DNA of 64,000 bases, taken from Paenibacillus foliorum. GTDB lineage: Bacteria > Bacillota > Bacilli > Paenibacillales > NBRC-103111. Below, in pieces: positions 33,957 through 44,516 of this stretch. The position numbers were made by a program, and so were the translations under genes. The notes under the pieces were generated by a model. That model was given only the letters and a program-made list of their open reading frames with translations. It ran no database searches and was not told the origin of the DNA. The stretch lies in assembly GCF_013141765.1 (NCBI RefSeq), contig NZ_WHOD01000050.1, positions 1 through 64,000 of the forward strand, in the 5' to 3' direction. How positions within the stretch are numbered: position 1 is the stretch's first letter; each line of letters begins with the position of its first letter.

Positions 33957-35129
33957 ATGTATGGTTCACCATTATCAGGCCAAGCCAAGAAAATGATGCT
34001 GCTCGGCTCAGGAGAGCTCGGGAAAGAAGTTGTCATCGAAGCCCAAAGACTAGGGGTAGAGACTATTGCAGTGGACCGTTACGCAAATGCGCCGGCTATG
34101 CAGGTAGCTCACCGCTCCTATGTGATTAATATGTTGGATGGAGACCAATTGCGTGAGCTGATTAAAAAGGAACAGCCGGATTGGATTGTGCCTGAGATTG
34201 AAGCTATTGCGACAGATGTACTCGTGGAGCTGGAGCAGGAGGGCTTCAGGGTTGTACCAACCGCAACTGCAGCCCGTCTAACGATGGACCGAGAAGGAAT
34301 CCGTCGTTTGGCGTCAGAAACGTTAAAGCTGCCAACGGCTAATTATGCTTTCGCGGACAGCTTGGAGGAGCTTAAGGCTGCTGTTGAGTCTATTGGTACT
34401 CCTTGCGTAATTAAACCGATTATGAGTTCTTCTGGTAAAGGACAAAGTGTTTGTCGTACACCGGAGGATGTGGAGACCTCCTGGAATTATGCCATGGAGG
34501 GTGGTCGGGCTAAAAAAACACGGGTCATTGTTGAGCAGTTCATTCACTTTGAATCTGAAATTACACTGCTTACCGTTCGTTCCGTTTCCGGTACTGCATT
34601 CTGTGCTCCTATTGGTCATGTCCAAAAGGATGGCGACTACATTGAATCCTGGCAGCCGCATAATATGAGCTTGAAGCAAATCGAACAAGCGCAAGCTATT
34701 GCCAAAACGATTACCGATGCTCTTGGTGGAGCCGGTATATATGGTGTTGAGCTATTTCTAGGCAAAGATCAAGTGTATTTCAGCGAAGTTTCTCCGCGAC
34801 CGCATGATACCGGAATGGTAACGATGGTGACTCAGGATTTATCCGAATTTGCGCTTCATGTCAGAGCTATATTAGGTTTTCCGATTCCTACAATCCGCTT
34901 GCTGACACCAGGTGCCTCTCATACTCTTAAAGCATGGGATGAACAGCAGCAGTTCCGAATCGAAGGAATAGAACAAGCTCTGGCTCTGCCAAATACACAA
35001 GTAAGAGTGTTTGGTAAGCCCGAGACAAAAGTAGGCCGCCGGATGGCTGTTGCCTTAACTTCAGCCGATGACGTGGAAGAGGCTCGCAGGGTAGCGGCGG
35101 ATGCAGCAGGTTTACTGAAGCTGACATAA
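33957..35129 (+). CDS. purT: formate-dependent GAR transformylase, PurT
   Basis: Phosphoribosylglycinamide formyltransferase 2: an ATP-grasp enzyme that uses formate and ATP in the third step of purine synthesis, without folate. 390 residues, the usual length (E. coli 392). N-terminal preATP-grasp [20 protein letters not shown], nucleotide-binding [25 protein letters not shown], and the metal-binding end of the ATP-grasp, [18 protein letters not shown]. It stands alone behind one of the leader hairpins; no PurR box or purine riboswitch was recognised. Confidence 0.95.
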   Translation: MYGSPLSGQAKKMMLLGSGELGKEVVIEAQRLGVETIAVDRYANAPAMQVAHRSYVINMLDGDQLRELIKKEQPDWIVPEIEAIATDVLVELEQEGFRVVPTATAARLTMDREGIRRLASETLKLPTANYAFADSLEELKAAVESIGTPCVIKPIMSSSGKGQSVCRTPEDVETSWNYAMEGGRAKKTRVIVEQFIHFESEITLLTVRSVSGTAFCAPIGHVQKDGDYIESWQPHNMSLKQIEQAQAIAKTITDALGGAGIYGVELFLGKDQVYFSEVSPRPHDTGMVTMVTQDLSEFALHVRAILGFPIPTIRLLTPGASHTLKAWDEQQQFRIEGIEQALALPNTQVRVFGKPETKVGRRMAVALTSADDVEEARRVAADAAGLLKLT

Positions 35130-35190
35130 TGTAAAATTTAGCGAAATAGGCTAAAGATGATATATTTCATGATAAGGAGGGATTCTGAAT

Positions 35191-35979
35191 ATGAATGCAC
35201 ATGAAATTGATTATCAAATTGTAGGCTCCGAAATGCAGTATGTCGAAATAGAGCTTGATCCGAATGAAAGCGTCGTTGCAGAAGCAGGAAGTATGATGAT
35301 GATGAGCGCTAGCATTCAGATGCAGACGATCTTCGGGGATGGCAGTGACCAGAATAAGGGATTTGTAGGCAAGCTGTTTGGTGCAGGAAAAAGGCTTCTA
35401 ACGGGTGAAAGCTTGTTTATGACCGTGTTTACGAACGATGGTTCCAGCAAAGAGCATGTATCGTTTGCTTCACCGTATCCTGGACGTATCTTACCCATGG
35501 ATCTATCCGAGCTAGGCGGAAAACTGATCTGTCAAAAGGATTCGTTTCTATGTGCAGCGAAAGGAGTCTCTGTAGGTATTGCTTTTCAGCGCAAGCTGGG
35601 TGTTGGTTTCTTTGGCGGTGAAGGCTTTATCATGCAAAAGATCGAAGGAGATGGGTTGGCTTTCGTTCATGCAGGCGGCGCCATATGTGAAAGGGTGTTG
35701 AAGCCTGGGGAAATGCTGCGAGTCGACACAGGCTGTTTGGTAGCTATGACGCAGGAAGTCGAATACGATATCGAGATGGTAAAAGGCATTAAAAGTGCGG
35801 TATTTGGCGGTGAAGGCTTGTTCTTTGCCACTCTTCGCGGTCCAGGGCGTGTGTGGATTCAATCCTTGCCGTTCAGCCGCTTAGCGGATCGCGTATTATC
35901 GGCTTCTAGAGCTGGCGGGCGCAAAGAAGAAGGAGGCATCCTCGGCGGATTGGGCAATTTACTTGACGGCGATAAGTAA
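35191..35979 (+). CDS. AIM24/TIGR00266-family protein
   Basis: 262 residues. The N-terminal [20 protein letters not shown] and later [27 protein letters not shown] and [18 protein letters not shown] motifs place it in the AIM24 beta-sandwich family, widespread and without a proven biochemical role; in Bacillus YwlX-like relatives have been linked with membrane processes. The C-terminal [11 protein letters not shown] is a typical glycine-rich tail. Ribosome site AAGGAGGG 10 nt upstream. Single gene. Confidence 0.85.
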   Translation: MNAHEIDYQIVGSEMQYVEIELDPNESVVAEAGSMMMMSASIQMQTIFGDGSDQNKGFVGKLFGAGKRLLTGESLFMTVFTNDGSSKEHVSFASPYPGRILPMDLSELGGKLICQKDSFLCAAKGVSVGIAFQRKLGVGFFGGEGFIMQKIEGDGLAFVHAGGAICERVLKPGEMLRVDTGCLVAMTQEVEYDIEMVKGIKSAVFGGEGLFFATLRGPGRVWIQSLPFSRLADRVLSASRAGGRKEEGGILGGLGNLLDGDK

Positions 35980-36090
35980 AACAAGCTATTATTCAAGAAG
36001 AGTACGAGCAATTCGTGGGATTCCAGTTTGATTGCTAAGCGGTATTCATGAGGTAACAAGACATTTACATAAAGAGAGGTGCTGAAAACA

Positions 36091-36363
36091 ATGGCTTATC
36101 AACCACAGGTTGTCGACGCCAAGATTGTCAGCAACAACCCGAAAAACGGATTGTTTGAAATTGTAGTAAATTTAAAGGACCGCACATCCTGCCGTCTTAT
36201 TTATGAGAAGGACGCAGCAACGGGCGCTACTGTAGCGACACATGTTAACCGTTTGTTGAATGAACCGTGTCCTATTTGCAGAAAAGATTTCTTGTGTAAC
36301 TGCATGACTCGTTTTAAGGATGAAATTTCATCTCAAGCACTACAAATGGCCGGAACGCCATAA
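36091..36363 (+). CDS. small protein with a cysteine cluster
   Basis: 90 residues from ATG 36091 (GAGAGGTG about 10 nt upstream). A beta-rich N-terminal half (VVDAKIVSNNPKNGLFEIVV) precedes a CPICRKDFLCNC cluster near residue 70, likely to bind a metal, most likely zinc. I do not recognise a named family. An intrinsic terminator follows 10 bp behind the stop. Confidence 0.65.
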   Translation: MAYQPQVVDAKIVSNNPKNGLFEIVVNLKDRTSCRLIYEKDAATGATVATHVNRLLNEPCPICRKDFLCNCMTRFKDEISSQALQMAGTP

Positions 36364-36373
36364 TGTCGCTTAG

Positions 36374-36402
36374 AAACCCATGAGCTTCCGGCTCATGGGT
36401 TT
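36374..36402 (+). terminator. intrinsic terminator
   Basis: Perfect 12-bp stem AAACCCATGAGC (36374-36385) with 36391-36402, loop TTCCG, ending in a T-run. Confidence 0.9.
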
Positions 36403-36463
36403 TTTTCTCTAAATGTCCGTGTTTAACTTATAAAATAAAGCTGTTCCAGGTGGTTATATTCTC

Positions 36464-38176
36464 ATGTTGCGAATGATGCTCTACATTGTTCTGGTTTGTT
36501 CAGTTTCTATAGCAGGGTCTGTCGTATTTATCTTTTTCCAATCTTCGAATCAAGCGACGCGTGAAGTTTCCAGCCATGTGCTGCAGCTGCATGAGCAGTC
36601 GATACAAAGGCTGCAGCAAACGTTCAATGAGCTTGATCATATGGTGAGTACCGTGATTAATGATTATGCTGTTCAACGGCTGGTAGAGGGGAAGGCTGCT
36701 CAGGGTTCAGCGGAGGAACGGGGATTAAGAGAATATATTGACTTTTTGATCCGAGAGCAAACGTCGCACCTGCCTTATTTAGCGGAAATGTGCATAACAT
36801 TCGATGGGATGAGTTATTCAATCTGTACCAAGTCTCAGAAGGGCGCAGCTCTTCTTGATCTGCCGCGGCCGTCGTTGAAGAAAAATGAACGTTCATTAAT
36901 ACCACTTGCCGACAGAGAGGGACAGCGCAGCGAGTACAATGTTGCGTATACAGTACCCTTATCAGATCAGACCCATGTTATCAAAGGCTCCGTCCAATTA
37001 ATGATTGAATTGGATAGGGTGATGAAGGATATTTACGGAAATTTACCTTTGCTGGGTAACCAGCTTACCGATTCTTCGGGTGCCCTGGTCTATGCAAGGA
37101 CAGCAGCTGATCAAAGTATAGAGCCTTTGGGTTACGATGGTGCTGCGATTATCCCTTTGCAATGGAAGGATCGCACCTATATTTTACAAAAAAGACTCGA
37201 CCTTCCGGGAGCTGTTTGGTTCTCACAAATTACCGTTCCTCAATCGCTTGCGGGTGAGCAAAGCAATGCTTTTTCCCAGATAGTACTGCTTGTGGTCTTG
37301 GTACTTCTAACTTTGAGCATATTTAGCGCATTATTGTTCCGACATTATTTTATGAAGCCGCTGCAGATGCTGCGTAAGTTAATGAACCGAGCTGAGCTGG
37401 GTGATTTTAAAGCTTATTGGGTTCGCCAAAGCAGCCGTGAATGGAACGAGCTTGGTGAGAGCTACAATCAGATGCTCAATAGACTTGAGGAGCTTATCAA
37501 GCAGGTAAAACGTGAGGAGTCACTAAAAAAAGAAGCGGAGATGGAAGCGCTGCAGTACCAGCTTAATCCTCATTTTCTGTATAACACACTAAACACTATT
37601 AAATGGGTAGCCAAAATGCACCGTACACCGCAAATTGCTGAGGTTGTTACTTCACTCGTGCGGTTGCTGCAGGCTAGTTTGGGGAAAAAGGGCGACTTTA
37701 TTACCATCCGCGAGGAAATGGAATTAATTCGTGACTATATGGAAATTCAAGCATTCCGTTACGGAGATAAAATTCGGCTGGAAAGTGAAGTGGATCCACT
37801 TGCAAAAGGCTGCTTGGTACCCCGAATGATTTTACAACCGTTGATTGAAAATGCAATTATTCATGGATTAGAGCCTGGTCGCCAAGAAGGTTGGATCCGC
37901 ATTCGTATATGGCTGGAAATGGAGCGAGAGCTTTTGTATTGTCAGGTTGAGGATAACGGGGTCGGTATGGTTGTAGAAGAATATGGAGAACAAATGGGAA
38001 GTGGCAGTATCAGCGGCGGGATGCGAGAGAGGATGAGTGGAATAGGTCTGCGTCACATCCGTGAGAAAATTAATCTTTATTATGGAAACGGATACACAAT
38101 GCACATCACCGGTAAACCGCAGCAAGGAACCACCATCCGATTGACTATGCCGGTGCATCAAAGTGAGGAAGAGTAA
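36464..38176 (+). CDS. YesM-like sensor histidine kinase
   Basis: 570 residues: N-terminal membrane helix (about 2-22), large extracellular sensor domain (to about 268), second helix (about 270-292, ILLVVLVLLTLSIFSALLF), HAMP linker, then the His_kinase/HATPase unit. The phosphoacceptor His lies in LQYQLNPHFLYNTLN, the LytS/YesM pattern; N-box IENAIIHGLE, G1 DNGVGM, G2 GIGLRHIREKI. It is followed 3 bp later by an AraC-type regulator. In Paenibacillus such pairs often control adjacent transport genes; here a MacB-like export operon follows. Confidence 0.92.
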   Translation: MLRMMLYIVLVCSVSIAGSVVFIFFQSSNQATREVSSHVLQLHEQSIQRLQQTFNELDHMVSTVINDYAVQRLVEGKAAQGSAEERGLREYIDFLIREQTSHLPYLAEMCITFDGMSYSICTKSQKGAALLDLPRPSLKKNERSLIPLADREGQRSEYNVAYTVPLSDQTHVIKGSVQLMIELDRVMKDIYGNLPLLGNQLTDSSGALVYARTAADQSIEPLGYDGAAIIPLQWKDRTYILQKRLDLPGAVWFSQITVPQSLAGEQSNAFSQIVLLVVLVLLTLSIFSALLFRHYFMKPLQMLRKLMNRAELGDFKAYWVRQSSREWNELGESYNQMLNRLEELIKQVKREESLKKEAEMEALQYQLNPHFLYNTLNTIKWVAKMHRTPQIAEVVTSLVRLLQASLGKKGDFITIREEMELIRDYMEIQAFRYGDKIRLESEVDPLAKGCLVPRMILQPLIENAIIHGLEPGRQEGWIRIRIWLEMERELLYCQVEDNGVGMVVEEYGEQMGSGSISGGMRERMSGIGLRHIREKINLYYGNGYTMHITGKPQQGTTIRLTMPVHQSEEE

Positions 38177-38179
38177 ACA

Positions 38180-39757
38180 ATGAACGTATTAGTAGTAGAC
38201 GACGAGCCGATTATTAGGCAAGTGCTAAGAACGATGATCTCTTGGGAGGATCATGGCTTGAAATGGGCAGGCGAGGCTGTTGATGGAGAAGAAGCATGGG
38301 AATCACTGCAGCTGGGCGGAATTGATCTGGTAGTTACGGATATTCTAATGCCTCGGATGGATGGGCTTGAGCTTGTTAAACGGCTGAAACAGACTGAGAT
38401 GGACGTAAGAGTTGTTGTGCTTAGCTGTCTGGATGACTTTGCCTATGTAAAGGAAGCAATGAAGCAAGGTGCGAGCGATTATATCCTTAAGCCTACGATG
38501 GAGCCTGAGCAGCTGGTTGCTACACTAACCGAGGCTAAGCTCGCGCTGCAGAAACAGCGGGATGAGAGGCGTAAGCAAGAGGAGCTGCAGGAGCAGCTTC
38601 AGCAATCTAACCAGGCGCAGCGGGGTATAAGACTTCAGAAGACTTGGACCAACCACCGTGCCGATGAGGAGTTGGAGGCTGAGATTTTCACAGGAGGTGC
38701 AGTACTCTCCAGTTGGATCATATATGTGACACCAGCGATGCGATTGTCGCTCGCCCATTGGAGTTGGCCTTCAGCAACTGCATTTGTAACGTTGAACGCT
38801 CATCAACAGCTGCTTTTGTTTGAAAATAGTGGATCGGATACAGATACGGATGCTTACAAAATGGCTTCTGAAATTACCGCATTTCTGTGTCATGAAGGTG
38901 GTTTGACCGCTGGTTCCTTCTGTATCACAGCTGTGTCGCCAATACAACATCCTGAGCGCCTTCGAACCCTTCTTCAAGAGCATGCAGGCTTGCGTCATAC
39001 GTGCTTTTACAGTGGCCTAAGGAAGGAGATCTGGGCAGCCGATGTGAATGATAGTTCGGAGGCAGTTGGCTTCTTAGCCGAAGGTCAAGTTCCACAGGAG
39101 GAAAAGCAAAACTTGCTGCGCGCTATTGCTGGACGAAATGAGGAAGCGGCGGTTTATTGGTCGGAGCAGGTTGTGGATACAATAAAGCAGCAGGAACCTG
39201 CGGTTGAGCAGGTTTATAGCTTCATTTATGAGCTGCTGGGTTTAGCGGCTGCTTTCGCTGGACAGCACAGTGTGGGCGCTGGTACGGATGAATTTGAACG
39301 TAACTATGTTGCTGTAGCGGCTGTACAAGCCCATTTGCAAATGGATTCACTGGGTCCTTGGTTTATTCAAGCCATTCGTGAGCTAGCAGGGGGGCTGCCG
39401 GGATCAGGGGCTGGTGCTGTAGAGTCATACTCACGTAATCCGTTTGTACGTAAAGCGATGCAATATATGCAGCAGAATTATCACTTGCAAATAAGCACTT
39501 CGGATATTTCCGAATATGTGAAGCTTAGCCGCAGCTATTTAAGCGATCTGTATGGTAAAGAGAAAGGCGAATCTCTTTCTGAATCTCTTACTAGAATCCG
39601 CATTCAAGCTGCCAAACGATTGCTTGAAGCCGGGGATATGAAAGTTTACGAAATTGCAGGGGCTGTAGGCTTCAGCGATGCGAAAGCTTTTGCAAAGACA
39701 TTTAAGAAGGCAGTCGGCTGCTCACCAAAGGATTACGAGGAGAGACAGAACAAATAG
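38180..39757 (+). CDS. YesN-like response regulator with AraC-type DNA-binding domain
   Basis: 525 residues: receiver domain with acidic pocket Asp7-Asp8-Glu9 and phosphoacceptor Asp54 (VVTDILMPRMDG), conserved Lys in YILKPTMEP; a middle helical and mixed domain of about 300 residues; and a C-terminal AraC pair of helix-turn-helix motifs (LQISTSDISEYVKLSRSYLS and VYEIAGAVGFSDAKAFAKTF). Its stop codon lies inside the first arm of the following terminator. It probably regulates the export locus downstream. Confidence 0.92.
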   Translation: MNVLVVDDEPIIRQVLRTMISWEDHGLKWAGEAVDGEEAWESLQLGGIDLVVTDILMPRMDGLELVKRLKQTEMDVRVVVLSCLDDFAYVKEAMKQGASDYILKPTMEPEQLVATLTEAKLALQKQRDERRKQEELQEQLQQSNQAQRGIRLQKTWTNHRADEELEAEIFTGGAVLSSWIIYVTPAMRLSLAHWSWPSATAFVTLNAHQQLLLFENSGSDTDTDAYKMASEITAFLCHEGGLTAGSFCITAVSPIQHPERLRTLLQEHAGLRHTCFYSGLRKEIWAADVNDSSEAVGFLAEGQVPQEEKQNLLRAIAGRNEEAAVYWSEQVVDTIKQQEPAVEQVYSFIYELLGLAAAFAGQHSVGAGTDEFERNYVAVAAVQAHLQMDSLGPWFIQAIRELAGGLPGSGAGAVESYSRNPFVRKAMQYMQQNYHLQISTSDISEYVKLSRSYLSDLYGKEKGESLSESLTRIRIQAAKRLLEAGDMKVYEIAGAVGFSDAKAFAKTFKKAVGCSPKDYEERQNK

Positions 39758-39788
39758 ACACCAATTTCTAACAAATTGGTGTCTATTT
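39752..39788 (+). terminator. terminator overlapping the regulator stop codon
   Basis: Perfect 16-bp stem AAATAGACACCAATTT (39752-39767) with 39773-39788, loop CTAAC. The stop codon 39755-39757 is inside the left arm. It separates the two-component pair from the export genes, which therefore need their own promoter between 39789 and 39846. Confidence 0.85.
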
Positions 39789-39846
39789 TTATGTTTTAGA
39801 AAAGTTTACATTTAATATAGACAACGCTTTCAATAAGGAGGGCAGA

Positions 39847-40560
39847 ATGATGTCAATTTCTATCGATAAATTTCCGGCAAGAGAACCGATTATCCAAGCG
39901 GTTAATGTAACCCGTACGTTTGGAAAAGGCTCCGCTGCCGTTCACGCGCTGCGCGGGGCCAATTTAAGTATAACCTCCGGACGACTTGTTGCGCTTAAAG
40001 GGCGCTCCGGATCAGGTAAAACCACCTTATTGAATATGCTTGGTGCATTAGATCAGCCGTCAGAGGGTGCGGTTTATTTCTTAGGCCAAGATGTAACAGT
40101 TATTTCTGACAAAAAGCGCAATGAGCTCCGAAGAACGCAGCTTGGTTTGATCTTTCAATCATTTGCATTGGTGCCTTACATGTCTGCATTTGAGAATGTC
40201 GAATTTGGACTTAGAATTGCCGGCGTACCCTCAGCCCACTACCGTGATTATTCCGAGCAGGCACTTGATTATGTTGGATTAAAGCCAAGGATGAAGCATA
40301 GGCCTTTCGAACTGTCAGGGGGAGAACAGCAGCGTGTGGCCATAGCAAGAGCGATTGCCCATAAGCCTAAGCTGCTGTTGGCGGACGAGCCCACTGCAGA
40401 ATTAGACAGTCGGATGGGGCTGCAGGTTATGAAAGTATTTAAAGATTTAGTGCAGCATGAAGGAATGACGATTATTTTAACCACACATGATCCGGCAATT
40501 ATGGAAATAGTGGATCAAGTGTACGCATTGGAGGATGGATACATTGTGGAAGAAAGCTAA
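39847..40560 (+). CDS. ABC transporter ATP-binding protein, MacB/LolD type
   Basis: 237 residues from ATG 39847 behind GGAGGGC. Walker A GRSGSGKTT, Q-loop LIFQSFALVPYMS, signature [10 protein letters not shown], Walker [13 protein letters not shown] and switch His THDP: a complete LolD/MacB-type ATPase. It works with FtsX-like permeases to drive export or envelope remodelling by pulling on outside domains. It overlaps the adaptor gene, and a second ATPase of the same family closes the set. Confidence 0.92.
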   Translation: MMSISIDKFPAREPIIQAVNVTRTFGKGSAAVHALRGANLSITSGRLVALKGRSGSGKTTLLNMLGALDQPSEGAVYFLGQDVTVISDKKRNELRRTQLGLIFQSFALVPYMSAFENVEFGLRIAGVPSAHYRDYSEQALDYVGLKPRMKHRPFELSGGEQQRVAIARAIAHKPKLLLADEPTAELDSRMGLQVMKVFKDLVQHEGMTIILTTHDPAIMEIVDQVYALEDGYIVEES

Positions 40561-41587
40561 ACGCTTAGGGCCATTATTAGGGTCTATCGTATTTGGAGCT
40601 GCTCTTATTTCAATACTACCGGGCTGTAGTCTGCTGCCTAAGGAGGAGCAAGCGTTAAAGCCACCGCTTGTTAAGCCGGTGAAGGAAAATTTCGAGGTTT
40701 ATGAGGTGAAGAAGAGTACAGTCACTAAGCAAATCAGCGGAGTGGGGACCTTTGCCTCCGACAAAATGCAGTATTTGTATTATACAGAATCCGGTGGCAG
40801 GCTTTCCGAGATGCTTGTCCAGATGGGTACGGTTGTACACAAAGGCGATGTAGTTGCTCTACTGGAGAAAGGTGAGGTTGAAGGGAAAATCCGTCAGCAG
40901 GAGATTGTTGTGGAAAAGGCCAAAGTGGCGCTTGAGTTGGCGAAGGATGAACAGCGAGGCAATGCTCTGGCTATTCGCATGAAAGTATTGGATGTGCAGA
41001 AAGAAGACATTCAACTGGACATGCTTAGACAGCAGCTCGCCAAGACCAAGCTAGTCTCTGAAGTAGACGGAATTGTTACTTATATCGATCCGCTCAAGCA
41101 AGGGGATCCTGTAACCGCTTATAGAACGTTGATCACTGTTTCTGATCCTAAGTCTATGAAGCTTGTCTATGAAACCACATCACCGATCGACCTGACAGGT
41201 ATTCAAGTGGGAATGGATGCTACCATTAAATACAAGTCAAATAGTTATCCAGGTAAAGTGGCGCAAATTCCAGCAACTGCCCCTCAATCCGATGTGAAGG
41301 CAATCCAAGACAAAAATGCCAAATCGATTGTGATCGTAACCGAAGGGCTTCCGGAGGAAGTAGAGATCGGCAATAGCGGGGACATCACTATTGTTACAGA
41401 GAAGAGGGAGAATGTGCTGGTCATTCCGAAGCTGGGGCTGAGGTCTTACTTGGGGCGTGAGTATGTACAGGTACTGGAAGGAGAAAGCCGCAAAGAACTC
41501 GATGTTGAGAAAGGTATTGTATCCGCTACAGAGGTTGAGATCCGTAAAGGGCTGAAAGAAGGCCAGAAAGTGATATTAAACAATTGA
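40544..41587 (+). CDS. lipoprotein membrane-fusion (adaptor) protein
   Basis: 347 residues from TTG 40544, with GGAGG 9 nt upstream; an ATG at 40535 directly abuts the ribosome site. The signal peptide ends in a lipobox, ISILPGC. The HlyD/MacA-type adaptor pattern follows: beta-barrel and lipoyl half YYTESGGRLSEMLVQMGTVVHKGDVVALLE, a helical hairpin, the second lipoyl half KLVSEVDGIVTYIDPLKQGD and a C-terminal barrel. In Gram-positive bacteria such adaptors link the ATPase/permease to substrates at the cell surface. It overlaps the upstream ATPase gene by 17 bp. Confidence 0.85.
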   Translation: MWKKAKRLGPLLGSIVFGAALISILPGCSLLPKEEQALKPPLVKPVKENFEVYEVKKSTVTKQISGVGTFASDKMQYLYYTESGGRLSEMLVQMGTVVHKGDVVALLEKGEVEGKIRQQEIVVEKAKVALELAKDEQRGNALAIRMKVLDVQKEDIQLDMLRQQLAKTKLVSEVDGIVTYIDPLKQGDPVTAYRTLITVSDPKSMKLVYETTSPIDLTGIQVGMDATIKYKSNSYPGKVAQIPATAPQSDVKAIQDKNAKSIVIVTEGLPEEVEIGNSGDITIVTEKRENVLVIPKLGLRSYLGREYVQVLEGESRKELDVEKGIVSATEVEIRKGLKEGQKVILNN

Positions 41588-41598
41588 GGTGATGGCAA

Positions 41599-44514
41599 GT
41601 GGCAATTTTTGTGATGATCATTCGTAAAATGGTCAAAAACAAATGGCTCGAATTCAGCCTGCTGCTTGGCTTGATCATTTCAGTGGGTCTTGTCAGCAGT
41701 ATGCCGATATATACCAATGCTATTTTACAGAGGTTATTAATAAAAGATTTAGAGCAGCTGCAGGATGCTAAACAGCAGTTTCCTGGTATATTTTGGAACT
41801 CGGTCTACATAACCGGTGAGCTAACATCGGAGCAGGCGAAACAGGCGGTTCAAGATGCGGATCAGTATATGGGAAATGAAGCTCCACAACGGTTTCAATT
41901 ACCTATCAAAGAATATGTTATCGAACGAGCGACTGACAGATGGAACATGGTCCCAGTAGACGCCGGTAAAATAGACTCGTCCATCAAGCGGACTGCAGAG
42001 GTTGCGGCACTCAGTGGGATGGAGGATCATGTCCGGTTGATTGATGGCAAGCTGCCCTCCTCAGAGCCGGTTGATGGTGTAATTGAGGCGGTTGTGGTCG
42101 ATCAAGGCTTGACGAATTTGAAAATGGTGGTAGGCCAGGAGTATACCATACAGGATGAAGAGGTAAAAACACCAATCAAGTTTAAAATTGTAGGTGTGAT
42201 CGATCGAAAGGATTACAATGATGTGTACTGGTACAATTCATTATCAACCTACAGCTCCAGTATGATCGTATCCTACGACTGGTTTGAAAAAGAAATTACA
42301 CGCAATGAGCTGCTTAAGCTCCGTTCCAGTACTTGGTACTTGGCTGTGGATTACAGTCAAATGAAGCTCGAATCGATAGAACGATTCATTGGGACCTATC
42401 AATATACGGAAAGCTTTCTGGCTAATCATTTTCCCAATTACACCCTTAAGGCTCCGGCGCTACCAACTTTGAATGGGTATTTTGTGAAAGAAGAAAAGCT
42501 GCGATTGATGCTATGGTCCTTGAACGTTCCAGTAATGATCATGCTGGCTTACTATTTATTCATGGTTTCCAATCTAATCATTGATAGACAGAAAACTGAA
42601 ATCGCCGTATTGCGAAGCCGTGGCGCAAGCAGGCTGCAAATTGTACTTGGATATGTGGTCGAGGGGATATTGCTCGGTGGAATAGCGCTAGCTTGTGGTC
42701 CATTCTTCGGATTGATTGTAACTAAGACGCTAGGTGCATCTAACGGGTTTCTGGAGTTCGTACAACGGGCCGCTCTAGATGTCAAATTGAACCGGACAGC
42801 CTTCCAATACGGTGTACTGGCTGTGCTCTGCTCCTTGGTTATGACATTGCTGCCCGTATTGTTTGCTACTAGGGCTACGATTGTTGGACATAAGCAGCAG
42901 ATGGCGAGGCAAACCAATTTGTCATTTTGGCATAAATACTTCATAGATGTCATCTTGTTGGCCATTTCATTATATGGTCTGTATACATTCCGCACCAAAA
43001 TGAGAGATATGCAGTCGTTGGGCTTGGACGTAACGGACCTGCAAATGGATCCGATGTTGTTCCTTATTCCTGCTTTGTTCATATTGGGTGCAAGCTTCCT
43101 GCTGCTGCGTATTTACCCTTGGCTGGTGCGACTCATTTATCAGGGAGGACGGAGATGGTGGCCGCCATCTTTATATTCCACCCTGCTGCAGGTTGGCCGA
43201 TCTATTACGCAATATCAGACGATTATGGTATTTTTGAGCGTGACATTGGCTACAGGGCTATTTAGCGCAAGCGCTGCGCGAACCATCAATAAGAACGCCG
43301 ATGAAAAAATCATGTACGGTAATGGAGCCGATATTACGATGACGGTTAAATGGGAGGATGATGCTCCTCCACCAAGCATGGGAAATGAAGGTGGGGGTGA
43401 AGGAGATCCGACCGTATTACTGGAGCCGAAAAAAAAGGTGCAATTTTCGGAGCCGCCGTTTTTTCCATTTACTCAACTGTCAGGAGTGGAGCATGCTGCC
43501 AAAGTATTTACAAAGCCAAACGCAATTTTCACATTTGGGAAGGAGCGCGGAACAGCCACTTTAATGGGAATTGACACGGACGATTTTGGAAATACGGCTT
43601 GGCTTCGCGAGGGGCTGTTGGATCATCATTTTTATGATTACTTAAATGTGTTGGCTTCGAGTCCTTCTGCAGTAATTATTTCTCGAACATTGGCGGATCA
43701 ATATAATGTCAAGGTAGGAGACCATCTGTATGCTGGCTGGGATGGTGTACAGAGCACGATGTTTAATGTGTTCGCTATCGTCGATTATTGGCCATCATGG
43801 AATCCGAATCCCTTATTCAGCGATAAATCAGCTGTTTCAACATCTTCCGCGGGAAGTGCGGCTAATTCAAAAAATAAAAAGATAAAGGCGCCTATGCTGA
43901 TTGTCGGTCACCTGTCTTATATTCAAAACAACATGGCTCTAGAGCCTTATGATGTGTGGATGACTTTGAAGCCGAACGCTAAAAGCCAAGAGCTTTACGA
44001 TGCATTGGAGGAAAAGAAAATTCCGGTGACTAAGCTCAATGATGCGAAGCAAGAGCTTATTCGTTCCAAGAACGATCCTTTCCTGCTAGCGATTAATGGG
44101 GTTATGACATTAGGCTTTATTATTTCAATCGTGATCAGCTTTTTTGGATTTTTGCTTTATTGGGTGCTATCACTCTCTGGGCGAGTCTTGCAGTTTGGGA
44201 TTCTGCGAGCCATGGGAATATCCTTTCGCCAGCTTATTATGATGCTCATCGGCGAGCAGCTGCTTACCTCAGGTGCTGCCGTCGTAATCGGCATGTTGAC
44301 CGGCAACCTGACCAGCCGCTTCTTTGTGCCCATGTTTCAGCTCTCCATGCAAACATCAAGCCAGGTGCCGCCCTTCCAAGTCACGTTTGATCCGCGCGAT
44401 CAAATGCAGCTGTACATCATTGTTAGCATCATGCTGACCGTAGGTTTGTTCATTCTAGGAACGATGCTTTCACGGGTAAAAATTCATCAGGCTGTTAAGC
44501 TCGGGGAGGACTGA
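41599..44514 (+). CDS. FtsX-like ABC permease, large
   Basis: 971 residues from GTG 41599. It has the double-unit layout of large FtsX/MacB permeases: one N-terminal helix (about residues 15-33), an extracytoplasmic domain, a three-helix bundle around 305-425, further helices around 450-520, a second long outside domain (about 560-830) and a C-terminal helical bundle (about 838-960). The first and last bundles include the LRSRGASRLQI and LRAMGISFRQL coupling motifs of FtsX permeases. It is 11 bp behind the adaptor gene and 2 bp before the second ATPase. Confidence 0.9.
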   Translation: MAIFVMIIRKMVKNKWLEFSLLLGLIISVGLVSSMPIYTNAILQRLLIKDLEQLQDAKQQFPGIFWNSVYITGELTSEQAKQAVQDADQYMGNEAPQRFQLPIKEYVIERATDRWNMVPVDAGKIDSSIKRTAEVAALSGMEDHVRLIDGKLPSSEPVDGVIEAVVVDQGLTNLKMVVGQEYTIQDEEVKTPIKFKIVGVIDRKDYNDVYWYNSLSTYSSSMIVSYDWFEKEITRNELLKLRSSTWYLAVDYSQMKLESIERFIGTYQYTESFLANHFPNYTLKAPALPTLNGYFVKEEKLRLMLWSLNVPVMIMLAYYLFMVSNLIIDRQKTEIAVLRSRGASRLQIVLGYVVEGILLGGIALACGPFFGLIVTKTLGASNGFLEFVQRAALDVKLNRTAFQYGVLAVLCSLVMTLLPVLFATRATIVGHKQQMARQTNLSFWHKYFIDVILLAISLYGLYTFRTKMRDMQSLGLDVTDLQMDPMLFLIPALFILGASFLLLRIYPWLVRLIYQGGRRWWPPSLYSTLLQVGRSITQYQTIMVFLSVTLATGLFSASAARTINKNADEKIMYGNGADITMTVKWEDDAPPPSMGNEGGGEGDPTVLLEPKKKVQFSEPPFFPFTQLSGVEHAAKVFTKPNAIFTFGKERGTATLMGIDTDDFGNTAWLREGLLDHHFYDYLNVLASSPSAVIISRTLADQYNVKVGDHLYAGWDGVQSTMFNVFAIVDYWPSWNPNPLFSDKSAVSTSSAGSAANSKNKKIKAPMLIVGHLSYIQNNMALEPYDVWMTLKPNAKSQELYDALEEKKIPVTKLNDAKQELIRSKNDPFLLAINGVMTLGFIISIVISFFGFLLYWVLSLSGRVLQFGILRAMGISFRQLIMMLIGEQLLTSGAAVVIGMLTGNLTSRFFVPMFQLSMQTSSQVPPFQVTFDPRDQMQLYIIVSIMLTVGLFILGTMLSRVKIHQAVKLGED

Positions 44515-44516
44515 TC